NCBI RefSeq assembly: GCF_023276405.1
Contig: NZ_JALRMO010000001.1
Coordinates: 1,178,001 to 1,242,000 of the forward strand
DNA: 64,000 nucleotides
Source: Paenibacillus hamazuiensis
Lineage (GTDB): Bacteria; Bacillota; Bacilli; Paenibacillales; NBRC-103111
Direction of reading: 5' to 3'
Of this stretch, positions 42,043 to 49,969 are shown piece after piece. The first letter of the stretch is position 1. Each line of letters begins with the position of its first letter. Position numbers and translations under genes: made by a program. The notes under the pieces are model-generated. The model was not told where the DNA came from. It made no database searches and saw only the letters and a list, made by a program, of their open reading frames with translations.

Positions 42043-42630
42043 ATTAACCAATCCAAGAGCAGCAGCGAGCGGCTTTTGCGCGCCGTCATCGATCTGGTGG
42101 CGGAGAAAGGTTATCACGGCGTTTCCACCAAGGAAATCGCGGCCGCCGCGGGAGTAAACGAAGTGACGTTGTTTCGCCAGTTCGGAAGCAAGCAGAAGCT
42201 GCTGGAGACGGCATTTCATCATTTTCATTACTCCGAAGTGATGACGAAGCTGTTTCAGGAGGAGCTTGTAGGGGAGCTTTATCCGGACTTGCTTCTGATC
42301 AGCAGATCTTACCAAAAGACGATGAACCGCAACCGGAAAATCATCCAAATCGCTCTCAAAGAAAGCCATATTTTTGCCGAATTTCAGGAAAAAGCGAACA
42401 AACACCCGCAGAAGCTGAAAGAACTGCTGACCGGTTACTTTAATGCCATGCAGGCAAAAGGGAAAATGATTTCGACGAATTCGGAGCTGCAGGCTTTGAC
42501 CTTCATGTGGATGAACTACGGTGCGTTTATAAGCAATCTCAATGCGGACGACTCGGTTTTTCCTTCTGCCGAAATGGAAGCATTTATCGAAGAGAGCGCA
42601 AGGACGCTCACTAGGGCGTTAACCCCCTAG
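42043..42630 (+). CDS. TetR family regulator with an apparent AUU start
   Basis: About 195 residues: a TetR helix-turn-helix (STKEIAAAAGVNEVTLFRQF) and a helical effector domain. A consensus promoter and operator occupy 41950-42000, so starts in that stretch are unlikely. The only ribosome binding site, AAGGAGGGG at 42027-42035, is followed by no ATG, GTG or TTG but by ATT at 42043, at the right distance and just before the domain. The upstream TTG at 41995 lacks a site. Operators before this gene and before the MFS gene point to control of both. A miscalled base is possible. Confidence 0.8.
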   Translation: MNQSKSSSERLLRAVIDLVAEKGYHGVSTKEIAAAAGVNEVTLFRQFGSKQKLLETAFHHFHYSEVMTKLFQEELVGELYPDLLLISRSYQKTMNRNRKIIQIALKESHIFAEFQEKANKHPQKLKELLTGYFNAMQAKGKMISTNSELQALTFMWMNYGAFISNLNADDSVFPSAEMEAFIEESARTLTRALTP

Positions 42631-42637
42631 TTTTTTT
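42610..42637 (+). terminator. Terminator overlapping the TetR stop
   Basis: ACTAGGG/CCCTAGT with an 8-nt loop and T7; the stop codon is inside the stem. Confidence 0.8.
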
Positions 42638-42646
42638 AACCGGCCA

Positions 42647-42666
42647 ATGCAAGTAAGTGCATGCAT
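42647..42666. promoter_or_regulatory. Operator O2 before the MFS gene
   Basis: ATGCAAG-N6-CATGCAT, the same arms and spacing as O1 with one mismatch, 39 bp before the MFS start at 42705. Confidence 0.75.
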
Positions 42667-42704
42667 TCATTTATATGTGTTTGATTCGAAAGGAGATATC
42701 CAAC

Positions 42705-44096
42705 ATGGAAACGGAAATCCGGCAGTATGCCGCCGAAAAGTTGCTGCGCGTGTTGATGTTTACTCTTACTTTGTCCGCGATGAGCGCGTTTATGTTCAAC
42801 ATCGTTATGCCTCAGATCAGGGAGGAATTTCATCTTACGGTCGCGGAAGTGAGCTGGATTTCTTCGGCTTACGCCCTCATTTACGCGATAGGTGCGGTCG
42901 TTTACGGGAAGCTGGCGGACAGCTTCAAGCTGAAAAATTTGCTGACGTTCGGGCTGCTGCTTTTTGCCGGAGGATCGCTTATCGGGCTCATATCCCAAGC
43001 CTATTGGACGGTCCTTGTCGGGAGATGCCTGCAAGCGGCGGGGGCGGCAGTCGTCCCGGCGACAGCGAATCTGATTCCGGTCCGCTATTTCGCTCCGGAG
43101 CGCAGAGGGGCGGCGATCGGCACGGCCGCGGTCGGTTTGGCGCTGGGGAATGCGCTGGGTCCGGTCGTCTCTTCATTGATCGTCAGCTTCGTCCATTGGC
43201 GCTGGTTGTTTTGTCTTCCTCTGCTTATTTTGATCACCATCCCTTTTTACCGCAAATATTTGGGGGATGAACAAGGCAGGCCGGCATCTTTGGATTGGCT
43301 TGGCGGGGGCCTGTTGACCGTTACGGTAGCGATGCTGCTGCTCGGCGTTACTTACGGGGCATGGCTGTTTATGGCCGGAGGGCTGCTCGTACTGGTGTTT
43401 TTTATTGTACGCATCCGTTCTGCGGCCGAGCCGTTTATTCAGCCGCGTATGTTTGGAAACTCAAAATATACGACAGGTCTCCTGCTCGTATTTCTCATTA
43501 GCGGGATCGGCTCTTCTCTGCCTTTTTTAAGCCCGCTGCTGCTCGCGAATGTCCATCGACTCCCATCCGGCTGGATCGGCTTTGCGATGGTTCCCGCTGC
43601 GCTGGCATCGGCTTTTCTCGGGAGAAAAGCAGGAAAGCTGGCGGATGCAAGGGGGAATTCGTTTGTATTTTGGCTCGCATCGGCACTGCTCACTGTTTGC
43701 TTCGTCCTGCTGTCGACGTTTACCGGCGCGTCGGTTTTATGGGTCGCCATCTTCTTCATTTTTGGCAATGTGGGGCAATCCTTCATTCTTATCGCCATGT
43801 CCAATACGATCTCAACAACATTGGCCAAGGAGAACGTCGGGGTGGGCATGGGAATTTTATCGCTGCTCAATTTTATCGCTGCCGGCATGGCTTCAGGCGT
43901 TTACAGCAGGATGGTGGACCTCGGCGCGACCATGCGCTGGAATCCGCTGAATTTCAATACGGACAGCATCGTTTTCAGCAATATTTATCTCGTTCTGGCT
44001 CTGATGCACCTGCTGATTTTATGGATTTACAGCTTGCGCTTCGGGGCCAAGACATCCGCCGCATTCGGCCCTTCAAACATTCATCATAAAACTTAA
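42705..44096 (+). CDS. MFS exporter, TetA(L)/LmrB-like DHA2 family
   Basis: 463 residues with about 14 helices. TM1 has FNIVMPQIREEFHLT, the TM2-TM3 loop GKLADSFKLKNLL, and TM4-5 RCLQAAGAAVVPATANLI and AVGLALGNALGPVVSS, the pattern of TetA(L)/(K) and related exporters. ATG at 42705 follows AAAGGAGAT; earlier in-frame starts overlap operator O2. Repressed, by inference, by the upstream TetR through O2. Substrate unknown; tetracycline is only one possibility. Confidence 0.87.
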   Translation: METEIRQYAAEKLLRVLMFTLTLSAMSAFMFNIVMPQIREEFHLTVAEVSWISSAYALIYAIGAVVYGKLADSFKLKNLLTFGLLLFAGGSLIGLISQAYWTVLVGRCLQAAGAAVVPATANLIPVRYFAPERRGAAIGTAAVGLALGNALGPVVSSLIVSFVHWRWLFCLPLLILITIPFYRKYLGDEQGRPASLDWLGGGLLTVTVAMLLLGVTYGAWLFMAGGLLVLVFFIVRIRSAAEPFIQPRMFGNSKYTTGLLLVFLISGIGSSLPFLSPLLLANVHRLPSGWIGFAMVPAALASAFLGRKAGKLADARGNSFVFWLASALLTVCFVLLSTFTGASVLWVAIFFIFGNVGQSFILIAMSNTISTTLAKENVGVGMGILSLLNFIAAGMASGVYSRMVDLGATMRWNPLNFNTDSIVFSNIYLVLALMHLLILWIYSLRFGAKTSAAFGPSNIHHKT

Positions 44097-44115
44097 ACTG
44101 AGAGATATTTGCAAA

Positions 44116-44147
44116 AAAATCCCCGCCCTTGGTTCGGCGGGGATTTT
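44116..44147. terminator. Bidirectional terminator
   Basis: AAAATCCCCGCC/GGCGGGGATTTT with an 8-nt loop; A-run on one side and T-run on the other serve both converging genes. Confidence 0.88.
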
Positions 44148-44166
44148 CATGCAGCGCCGGAAGCGG

Positions 44167-44331
44167 CTACTGCTGCCCCTCCTGGTCCTGCTTTTCGATA
44201 TGGCCTTTGATGGCTGCCATCGCGTCTTCAGCGGCATCGTCGATCGGATCGTTCCCGTCCTCCACAATGTTCCGGCTGTCATATTGTTCGTTTTTATATG
44301 AAACCGGGGCATACACGTCTTTGTTTTCCAT
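44167..44331 (-). CDS. Small acidic hypothetical protein (54 aa)
   Basis: ATG at 44331 has AAAGGAGG six nt upstream, stronger evidence than its size suggests; an in-frame ATG at 44367 precedes that site and is rejected. The peptide is hydrophilic, with a Tyr/Asn-rich start (YAPVSYKNEQYDSRN) and a predicted helix rich in Asp/Glu/Ala. No family is recognised. A bidirectional terminator follows. Confidence 0.7.
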   Translation of the reverse strand: MENKDVYAPVSYKNEQYDSRNIVEDGNDPIDDAAEDAMAAIKGHIEKQDQEGQQ

Positions 44332-44492
44332 GATAGGCCTCCTTTTGCCGAATGACCCGATTATCATGTGTCAAAACGTTCACTTTTATGCGGGGTTGAT
44401 GCGGAAATTTGCATATATGCGGGGACAAGACGAATCAATGGTTGTATAATAAAGCTGCAATCCTACAATACGGGTAAGGGGATCTTTGGAAA

Positions 44493-45446
44493 ATGACAAC
44501 TCTTGTTTCGGTGATTGGCACGGTATTTGTCGATTGCAAAGGCTTTGCCAAAGAAAGCTATAATCCGCTTGGGCGCAATCTCGGCAGCATTCAGTTCGTC
44601 CACGGGGGAGTAGGACGAAACGTTGTGGAAAACTTGGCGAATCTCGGTTTGCCCACCGCATTCGTATCTACCTTGGACGATACCGCTCTTGGCGAGGATA
44701 TTCATAAGCGTCTGAAGGCGGCCGGGGTATCGACGGAATATTTGCTGCGCACGCCCAGCGAAGGGATGGGGATGTGGCTCGCCGTTCTGAACGAAAACGG
44801 CGACTTGGCCGGCTCGATTTCCCAAATGCCGAACCTCACGACGATGCAAAATCTCGTTATGCAGCGCGGCGAAGACATCGTTAAAAACAGCTCCCATCTT
44901 GTGCTCGAAATCGACCTGAACGCGGAAATTTCAAGCCGCGCGCTGGAGCTGGCTAAGCAGTGGAACAAACCGGTATACGGCATCCCCGGCAATCTGGACG
45001 TTATTCTGAAGCATAAGGAAATGCTCGGCGAACTGGAATGCTTCATCTGCAACGATGTCGAAGCGGAGAAGCTGATAAGCGGCGACTTTAACTCCTTGGA
45101 TACGGACGGCAAAATCGCGGCGTTAGTCAACTACGTCGATGCCCACTCGCTGAAAGCGATGGTTGTCACCTTGGGGGAAAACGGTTCCATCTATTATGAC
45201 GGAAAAACGAAGCAGTCCGGATACCAGCCTGTGTTCCCGGTGCAGCTCGTCGACTCCAGCGGTGCCGGGGATGCGTTTTTTTCCGGCACGGTGATGGGCC
45301 TTGTTCGCGGTTTGACGCTTGGCGAAGCGGTCATCTGCGGCACGAAGGTCGCCGGCTGGACGATTGAATCGAAGGAGAACAACTGCCGGGAGCTTCGGGA
45401 AAAAACGCAGCGGGACGCGATTTTTCAAAAGCTGCTGGTGAAATGA
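44493..45446 (+). CDS. PfkB family carbohydrate/nucleoside kinase
   Basis: 317 residues of the ribokinase fold. The N-terminal GGVGRNVVENLANLG (PfkB signature 1 region) and the C-terminal DSSGAGDAFFSGTVMG (signature 2 with catalytic Asp and anion hole) are intact. It phosphorylates a sugar or nucleoside; the substrate is not evident, and pseudouridine- or ribose-type kinases are both possible. It is preceded by AAGGGGATC and followed by a terminator. It stands alone. Confidence 0.87.
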   Translation: MTTLVSVIGTVFVDCKGFAKESYNPLGRNLGSIQFVHGGVGRNVVENLANLGLPTAFVSTLDDTALGEDIHKRLKAAGVSTEYLLRTPSEGMGMWLAVLNENGDLAGSISQMPNLTTMQNLVMQRGEDIVKNSSHLVLEIDLNAEISSRALELAKQWNKPVYGIPGNLDVILKHKEMLGELECFICNDVEAEKLISGDFNSLDTDGKIAALVNYVDAHSLKAMVVTLGENGSIYYDGKTKQSGYQPVFPVQLVDSSGAGDAFFSGTVMGLVRGLTLGEAVICGTKVAGWTIESKENNCRELREKTQRDAIFQKLLVK

Positions 45447-45447
45447 G

Positions 45448-45473
45448 AAAAAGAGCCCACGGGGGCTCTTTTT
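45448..45473 (+). terminator. Terminator of the PfkB kinase gene
   Basis: AAAAAGAGCCC/GGGCTCTTTTT with a 4-nt loop; symmetric, so it may also serve the convergent HAD gene. Confidence 0.88.
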
Positions 45474-45502
45474 CAACTTTAAACGGCTGGGCGAATCGGT
45501 TT

Positions 45503-46237
45503 CTAAAGAAAAGACAACACCTCACTTAACGTTCGGATGATCCTGTATGGCTTCACTTGGGCAAAACGCTCCGGCACACCTTCTCCCTTATGATCCACCC
45601 AGATCCCCTTTATTCCGATGCGCTGCGGAGCGGCGATTTCCCATTCGAAATTGTCCCCGATCATCCAGGTTTCGTCTGGCTTGGCGTCCAGCTTCTCCAG
45701 TGCATACCGGTAAATCCGCTCGTCAGGTTTGCCGGCTCCGAACTCGCCTTCAATCAGGATGCAGTCGAATAGCTCGGCAAGACCGAAGCGCTCTACCTTG
45801 AAGCGCTGCGGCTTCGCGTTGCCGTTGGTGAGCAGCGCCAGCTTGATTCCTTTTTCCCGAAGCCGGCGTATCGTTTCGATAGCGTCCGGAAAAACGTAAA
45901 CCGCCCGGTCCCGCTCGTCTCCGTAAGTTAACGCGACACGGGCTGCTATATCGGGATCATCAAGTTGAAATTTGGAAAGCACTGCAGAAACGATTTCCGT
46001 TCTCGCTTTAGGCAAATCCAATCTTCCGATACGATGTCTATCCGGGTCGCTCCAATACCATTTGGCGAATTGTTTCAAATGCGGCATAAGCTGTCCGATC
46101 GAAACCGGGGCGTCGGATTCGCGCAGATGAGCGCGGAACGCCGTAATCCAGCAGCCATCGGTGTCGATGCCATGATCGTACGCTAAGATTGTATCGTCCA
46201 TGTCCAGCAAAATGGCTTTGGGCGGTTGACTTGTCAT
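45503..46237 (-). CDS. HAD family hydrolase (subclass IA)
   Basis: 244 residues. The four HAD motifs are visible: LLDMDDTIL (nucleophile Asp), LLTNGNAKPQ (Thr/Ser), KPDERIYRYAL (Lys) and MIGDNFEWEI (acidic pair). The cap lies between motifs 1 and 2, as in subclass IA phosphatases and dehalogenases. ATG at 46237 has GGGAGAG upstream; longer readings to 46375 enter the promoter of the divergent small gene. Substrate unknown. Confidence 0.86.
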   Translation of the reverse strand: MTSQPPKAILLDMDDTILAYDHGIDTDGCWITAFRAHLRESDAPVSIGQLMPHLKQFAKWYWSDPDRHRIGRLDLPKARTEIVSAVLSKFQLDDPDIAARVALTYGDERDRAVYVFPDAIETIRRLREKGIKLALLTNGNAKPQRFKVERFGLAELFDCILIEGEFGAGKPDERIYRYALEKLDAKPDETWMIGDNFEWEIAAPQRIGIKGIWVDHKGEGVPERFAQVKPYRIIRTLSEVLSFL

Positions 46238-46328
46238 CGTACACTCTCCCTGATCGATGATGGATGAATATTTTTGCGAGGCATGGTAAAGACTAATATC
46301 AGCTAATACGTTCACGGAGGGATGCCCG

Positions 46329-46403
46329 GTGCATATTGTACTCGGAGGAGTTATCGGCGGCGGTATCGCAGCCATTTTGGAAGTATTGCAGGAACTGCTC
46401 TAA
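46329..46403 (+). CDS. 24-aa hydrophobic peptide
   Basis: GTG at 46329 lies 8 nt after GGAGG (46316-46320). The peptide begins MHIVLGGVIGGGIAAILEV and ends ELL; it is a single hydrophobic helix with a Gly-rich face, similar in general type to small toxins or membrane peptides. A terminator follows 31 bp after the stop, so this looks like an independent unit. An overlapping ATG at 46323 is only 2 nt from the ribosome site and reads through the terminator, so it is rejected. Confidence 0.5.
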   Translation: MHIVLGGVIGGGIAAILEVLQELL

Positions 46404-46434
46404 AAGAGCCTGATACATGTCAGGCCCAAAAACC

Positions 46435-46473
46435 AACGCCCTGCCTCGGAAACCCGAATAAGGGCGTTTTTTT
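46435..46473 (+). terminator. Terminator after the 24-aa peptide
   Basis: AACGCCCT/AGGGCGTT with an 18-nt loop and T7. Confidence 0.78.
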
Positions 46474-46549
46474 GCTGTCGAATCATTTCGAACGAAGGGT
46501 ATTTGCGGCGAAAGAAACGATGCAGTATAATCTTATAGGTGCCAAAACA

Positions 46550-46756
46550 TCAGCTGGCGTATACGAATCTGCAAACATCCCGCATATAATACTCCTCGTT
46601 AATCTTGATCGCGTCGTTGGTGATTTCCGTAATAATGCCGCTTCCGATCAGTTCGGTTCCCATAAAGGCCAGTACGGGGGTTTGGTTGATGGCGGCAGTA
46701 TGGAAATGAATGGCTTGCGTGAGCGGTTTAAAGCCCAGATATGTTTTTTTCTTCAA
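46550..46756 (-). CDS. Small hypothetical protein (68 aa)
   Basis: Starts at TTG 46756 with GAGGTGA six nt upstream. The 68 residues look like a compact beta-rich domain (LAFMGTELIGSGIITEITNDA, then IKINEEYYMRD), reminiscent of YolD- or Hfq-like small barrels, but no family is certain. It is alone on its strand in this interval. Confidence 0.6.
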   Translation of the reverse strand: MKKKTYLGFKPLTQAIHFHTAAINQTPVLAFMGTELIGSGIITEITNDAIKINEEYYMRDVCRFVYAS

Positions 46757-46862
46757 CTAAAGTCACCTCGCGCTTTTATTCGACATAAATTTGTATTTTC
46801 CTCCATCTACATAGTAAAAAGTTCTACAACCGAGAAAAAACATCCAGAGAAAGGGAAGCCGC

Positions 46863-46973
46863 ATGAAAGATACGAAAAAAATCATCCCGAAAGAAAAATG
46901 CGAAATCATCAGGCGGGAAATTGAATCCATCGTCAAAGAAATGGAAAGTCAGGAGAACCAGTTGGCGAGCTGA
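46863..46973 (+). CDS. Small charged peptide (36 aa)
   Basis: ATG at 46863 with AAAGGGAAG upstream encodes MKDTKKIIPKEKCEIIRREI and a further Glu-rich helix. It is very hydrophilic with one Cys, predicted to be a single helix or coiled coil. No family is recognised; it is kept because start, ribosome site and codon composition are plausible. Confidence 0.45.
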   Translation: MKDTKKIIPKEKCEIIRREIESIVKEMESQENQLAS

Positions 46974-47035
46974 TACCTCCGTCATGGCGGCGGATGAAAT
47001 TCTGCCATATCAATTAAGCCGGAGAGTGATTTTGC

Positions 47036-47479
47036 TTGAAAAAAATATCCGTCGGCGTCCTTCTTACGGATCTCCGGCGCTTTTTGGCATGCCATTCCAC
47101 TGGAAACCGCTTTTACGACTTGCCCAAAGGTTTGTCTGAGCCAGGGGAGACACCTGTGGAAACCGCCTTGCGGGAGTTGTTTGAGGAGACGGGACTTCAC
47201 GCCGACAAAGCGGATTTAGCCGATCTGGGCGTTATCCCTTATAAACCGCAGAAAGATTTACATTTGTTCGCTCTGATCGTAAAGAAGCTTCCGGAGCTGG
47301 AAACGATGCGGTGCACATCATTTTTCGAACATCCGTACAGCAAAAAAAGGCTTCCCGAGGTAGACGGCTACCGCTATGTAATCTTCGGCGAAAAGGAACA
47401 TTTCATGACGAAAAATATGGCGAAGGCGCTGGATGAGGCGCAAGCCAGGCTGCCTGCGGACCCGTTTGCAGGCGATTGA
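47036..47479 (+). CDS. Nudix hydrolase
   Basis: 147 residues starting at TTG 47036 after GGAGAG. The Nudix box is near-complete: G-x5-E-x7-REL-x-EE-x-GL, within GLSEPGETPVETALREL and FEETGL. It cleaves nucleoside diphosphate-linked compounds; the substrate is unspecified. The N-terminal KKISVGVLLTD and YDLPKGL fit the family's strand leading to the box. It lies between small genes and a large FAD enzyme without a clear operon. Confidence 0.87.
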   Translation: MKKISVGVLLTDLRRFLACHSTGNRFYDLPKGLSEPGETPVETALRELFEETGLHADKADLADLGVIPYKPQKDLHLFALIVKKLPELETMRCTSFFEHPYSKKRLPEVDGYRYVIFGEKEHFMTKNMAKALDEAQARLPADPFAGD

Positions 47480-47597
47480 AATTTTGGATATGCTCGGATC
47501 AACGATGTGCATGGAAAAAACAGGTCTCCTCTCCTATGATAAAGGTGAAAGTTCCGGTATGGAATGAAAAAACCGTAATGCAAGGAGAGAACATATT

Positions 47598-49856
47598 TTG
47601 AAAAACGAGACTGTTGTAAGCGATGTCACTGTGATCGGCGGCGGTCTGGCCGGCGTATGTGCGGCCGTAGCTGCGGCAAGACAAGGCAGATCCGTCGCGC
47701 TTGTGCAAAACCGGCCGGTGCTGGGAGGCAACTCCAGCAGCGAGGTGCGCGTTTGGGTGTGCGGCGCAACTGCGCACGGCACGCAAAGGTACGCCCGGGA
47801 AACCGGAATTATGGGCGAAATGTTTGTGGAAAACCAGTATCAAAATCCGGACGGCAATCCGTATTTTTGGGATCTGGTCGTGCTGGAGACCGTGCGGGCG
47901 GAGCCGAATATCCGGCTGTTTTTGAACACCGACGTGCACGAGGTGGAGGCGGACGGCCCCGAAGAGGAGCGGACAATCCGTTCGGTGACCGGATGGATGA
48001 TGGGCTCGGAGCGTCGCATCCGCTTCGAGAGCGCGATGTTTCTCGACTGCACGGGCGACGGGCTGGTCGGCTTTCTCGCCGGGGCGAAGTATCGGATCGG
48101 CCGCGAAGCGCGCCACGAATATGGCGAAGAATGGGCGCCGGAAGCAGCGGACGACATTACGCTCGGCAGCACGATTTTGTTTTATACGAAGGATGCCGGC
48201 CATCCGGTGCGTTTCGTAAAGCCCAGCTTCGCCAAAGACATTACGCAGACGTCGATTCCGATGCGCCGCGTCATCAAAAGCGGGCACTCCGGCTGCCATT
48301 ATTGGTGGATCGAATGGGGCGGCGAGTTCGATACGGTGCATGACAACGAACGCATCCGCGACGAGCTGTGGTCGGCTATTTACGGCATCTGGGACTACAT
48401 CAAAAATTCCGGAAGCTTCCCGGATGCGGAAAATATGACGCTGGAGTGGGTCGGCGCGGTACCGGGGAAAAGAGAATACCGGCGATTTGTCGGCGACTAC
48501 GTGTTAAACCAAAACGACATTCTCGCCCAGGAGCCGTTCGAGGACCGGATCGCCTTCGGCGGCTGGTCGATCGACCTGCATCCGCCGCAAGGGATGTACG
48601 CGCAGGAAAGCGGCTCGAAGCATATGTATTCGGACGGCGTTTACCATATCCCGTTCCGCTCGCTGTATTCGGTCAACGTGCAAAACCTGATGTTCGCCGG
48701 ACGCAACATCAGCGCCTCCCACGTGGCCTTCGGCACGACGCGCGTCATGGCAACGTGCGCCGTTATCGGCGAAGCGGCCGGCACCGGCGCTGCACTCGGC
48801 GTCAAGCTCGGCGTCTCGCCGCGCGAGCTGTACCGCAGCCACCTCGGGCTGCTCCAGCAGACGATGCTGAAGGCGGACGCCTCCATCATCGGTCTGGCGA
48901 GCACCGACGCGCTCGACCTGGCGCGGCAGGCCGCAGTGACCGCGTCCAGCGTATGCCGCCGGCTTGCCGTGGAGACGCCGGCCGAGCGCGTGCCGCTCAC
49001 GCAGGCCGCCGGGCTGCTGCTGCCGGCTTACGGCGCGCTGGACGGCATCGAGCTGCTGATCGATGCCGGCAGCGACACCGTGCTCGAGGCGGCGCTGCAC
49101 GACACCGGCCGCCCGGAAAACTACGTGCCGGCGGGCGAACGCGCCCGCGTGCGGGTAGCGCTTCGCGCCGGGGAGCGTCAGTGGGTGCGGCTGCCGCTGG
49201 CGTGGACGCCGGAAACGCCGCAAAATGCGTTCCTCACGATCGAAGCGAATTCGGACGTGAGCCTGTATACGTCGGCTGAGCCGATGACGGGTGTCCTCGC
49301 GTTCGGCAACAATGCGAAGCCCGAGGAGGAACATAAGCTTGAGGCGAAATCGATCAGCCAGCCTGTCGTACAGTGGAGCATGCGGAGGTTCGTGCGCAAG
49401 CCTTTTTGCTTCCGCTTGATCGGAGAAACCGCAGCTTATGAGGCGGCCAACGTTATAGATGGCTTTAACCGTCCCTACGGAGGCCCGCATATGTGGGTAT
49501 CCGAGCCGATGGCTCTCGGGCGGGAGGAGTATGTCGAGCTTCGCTGGCGGCAGCCGATCGGCATAAACGAAGTGCATGTGACGTGGAACGATGACGTGAA
49601 CGAAGATTTGATCAATCTTCATCACCATTTTACCCCGTTCGAAATCATTCCCGAGCTGGCGAAGGACTACCGGCTGGAAGCGTTCGCAGACGGCGAATGG
49701 AAAGCGGTGGCCGAAGTTAAAAGCAACCGCAAACGCAAGCGCGTTCATAACCTGGACCGGACGGTAACGGCGGAAAGGCTGCGCGTCGTCGTCGAAAGCA
49801 CAAACGGCTGCCCGCGTGCGGAAATGGTGGAAATCAGAGTTTACGGCAATGAATAA
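47598..49856 (+). CDS. Large FAD-dependent oxidoreductase (PF12831-type)
   Basis: 752 residues; TTG start at 47598 preceded by AAGGAGAG. The N-terminus has a Rossmann FAD-binding loop (VTVIGGGLAGVCAAVAAARQG), then VLGGNSSSEVRVWVCGA, and near residue 380 a second flavin segment (LMFAGRNISASHVAFGTTRVM). Proteins of this type are annotated as FAD-dependent oxidoreductases or xanthan-lyase-like. The last 200 residues form a beta-rich domain (SEPMALGREEYVELRWRQP) that may bind carbohydrate. The gene is strikingly GC-rich in 48.0-49.2 kb. Substrate unknown; a polysaccharide role is possible. Confidence 0.82.
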   Translation: MKNETVVSDVTVIGGGLAGVCAAVAAARQGRSVALVQNRPVLGGNSSSEVRVWVCGATAHGTQRYARETGIMGEMFVENQYQNPDGNPYFWDLVVLETVRAEPNIRLFLNTDVHEVEADGPEEERTIRSVTGWMMGSERRIRFESAMFLDCTGDGLVGFLAGAKYRIGREARHEYGEEWAPEAADDITLGSTILFYTKDAGHPVRFVKPSFAKDITQTSIPMRRVIKSGHSGCHYWWIEWGGEFDTVHDNERIRDELWSAIYGIWDYIKNSGSFPDAENMTLEWVGAVPGKREYRRFVGDYVLNQNDILAQEPFEDRIAFGGWSIDLHPPQGMYAQESGSKHMYSDGVYHIPFRSLYSVNVQNLMFAGRNISASHVAFGTTRVMATCAVIGEAAGTGAALGVKLGVSPRELYRSHLGLLQQTMLKADASIIGLASTDALDLARQAAVTASSVCRRLAVETPAERVPLTQAAGLLLPAYGALDGIELLIDAGSDTVLEAALHDTGRPENYVPAGERARVRVALRAGERQWVRLPLAWTPETPQNAFLTIEANSDVSLYTSAEPMTGVLAFGNNAKPEEEHKLEAKSISQPVVQWSMRRFVRKPFCFRLIGETAAYEAANVIDGFNRPYGGPHMWVSEPMALGREEYVELRWRQPIGINEVHVTWNDDVNEDLINLHHHFTPFEIIPELAKDYRLEAFADGEWKAVAEVKSNRKRKRVHNLDRTVTAERLRVVVESTNGCPRAEMVEIRVYGNE

Positions 49857-49927
49857 AGCAGCGGCAAGTCCGGTCGCAAATTTGCAAGATGCGCTGCATG
49901 CATACCTATCCGGGCCTTGATCCGAAA

Positions 49928-49966
49928 AAACGCCAGCCGTCCCGGTCTCCGGGATGGCTGGCGTTT
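49928..49966. terminator. Bidirectional terminator
   Basis: AAACGCCAGCC/GGCTGGCGTTT with an inner TCCCGG/CCGGGA stem; serves the FAD oxidoreductase and the convergent sigma gene. Confidence 0.88.
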
Positions 49967-49969
49967 ATT

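Noticed and set aside
46322-46924. 200-residue plus-strand reading frame over the small-peptide locus
   Set aside because: It starts 2 nt after the ribosome site, reads through a terminator and has no protein-like composition; the GTG-started 24-aa frame fits better.
48504-49748. 414-residue minus-strand reading frame
   Set aside because: Antisense to the FAD oxidoreductase in its most GC-rich part.
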